Positions 14,410-14,630 of a stretch of 14,630 bases of DNA are shown here, piece by piece. The stretch comes from JBHWPB01 sp043424675. GTDB lineage: Bacteria; Bacillota; Bacilli; Lactobacillales; Carnobacteriaceae_A. Made by a program: the position numbers and the translations under genes. Positions within the stretch are counted from its first letter, which is position 1. Each line of letters opens with the position of its first letter. The stretch is from contig JBHWPB010000093.1 of NCBI GenBank assembly GCA_043424675.1, positions 1-14,630 of the forward strand. Reading direction: 5' to 3'. The notes beneath the pieces were generated by a model that saw only the letters and a list, made by a program, of their open reading frames with translations, was not told where the DNA came from and made no database searches.

Positions 14410-14630
14410 TACTTTGTTAAGAAGTGGACAAAGATTTAATAGAGTTACGGTGGGACGAGCTTCTCAGCTTGTGAGAGATGGATTAAAAAGCATAGACAAA
14501 TGTTAATAGCTATCGAATCAAAAATGACATTCATTTTTACATAATTTATAGTAGAGCAAACAGAAAATCATGTTAGATATTGAGTAACTCCGGTATTCGA
14601 AGGAGATAATTTATTAGCATCCGATGCTTA
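14410..14630. other. Non-coding end of the window, nothing recognised
   Basis: No frame longer than about 35 codons is convincing here. TCTCA/TGAGA around 14463-14477 is a weak hairpin without a T-tract. AAGGAG near 14600 is not followed by a usual start codon within proper distance. AGCATC-C-GATGCT near 14616-14628 is a small inverted repeat at the window edge whose context is cut off. Confidence 0.4.

Noticed and set aside
14410..14630. Possible start of a gene at the right edge after AAGGAG near 14600.
   Set aside because: No ATG, GTG or TTG lies at a proper distance downstream before the window ends.

Overview
The window comes from a moderately low-GC Gram-positive bacterium of the Firmicutes. 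Ribosome binding sites are strong (GGAGG/AAGGAG), GTG and TTG starts are frequent, and lipoproteins carry typical signal peptides. truA lies upstream of rplM-rpsI, an L13-type leader precedes rplM, and a TM287/288-type (EfrAB-like) exporter is present. Together these point to Lactobacillales, perhaps a Carnobacteriaceae-like lineage. The genus is an inference that the sequence alone cannot settle.

Left part (1-7000). An orphan amino-acid-binding lipoprotein gene ends in a hairpin terminator. A promoter then starts a tight operon: truA (tRNA pseudouridine synthase) and two half-size ABC exporter genes. Each junction is a 4-base ATGA overlap. The first exporter subunit has a degenerate ATP site and the second a canonical one, so they should work as an asymmetric heterodimer. 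A predicted 11-codon leader ORF follows, ending one base before a TTG-started SDF/DAACS-family symporter with an unusual binding site.

Middle part (6970-8005). A consensus promoter and an L13 autoregulatory leader drive rplM and rpsI, closed by a terminator.

Accessory part (8020-10800). Three consecutive GNAT acetyltransferase genes (the first membrane-anchored, the third with an altered acetyl-CoA loop) are followed by an HSL-family alpha/beta hydrolase. The substrates are unknown.

Right part (10800-14630). A class I/II aminotransferase has its own extended -10 promoter and a perfect terminator. Then comes a gene graveyard: a luciferase-like monooxygenase fragment on the minus strand abuts a frameshifted plus-strand paralog of the alpha/beta hydrolase. 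A two-way terminator separates this debris from a minus-strand acidic lipoprotein of unknown function. The last 220 bases hold nothing recognisable.

I saw no transposase, CRISPR array, tRNA or rRNA, and no clearly new multi-gene system. The best leads are the leader ORF with the divergent symporter, the GNAT cluster, and the paralogous pseudogene next to its intact relative.
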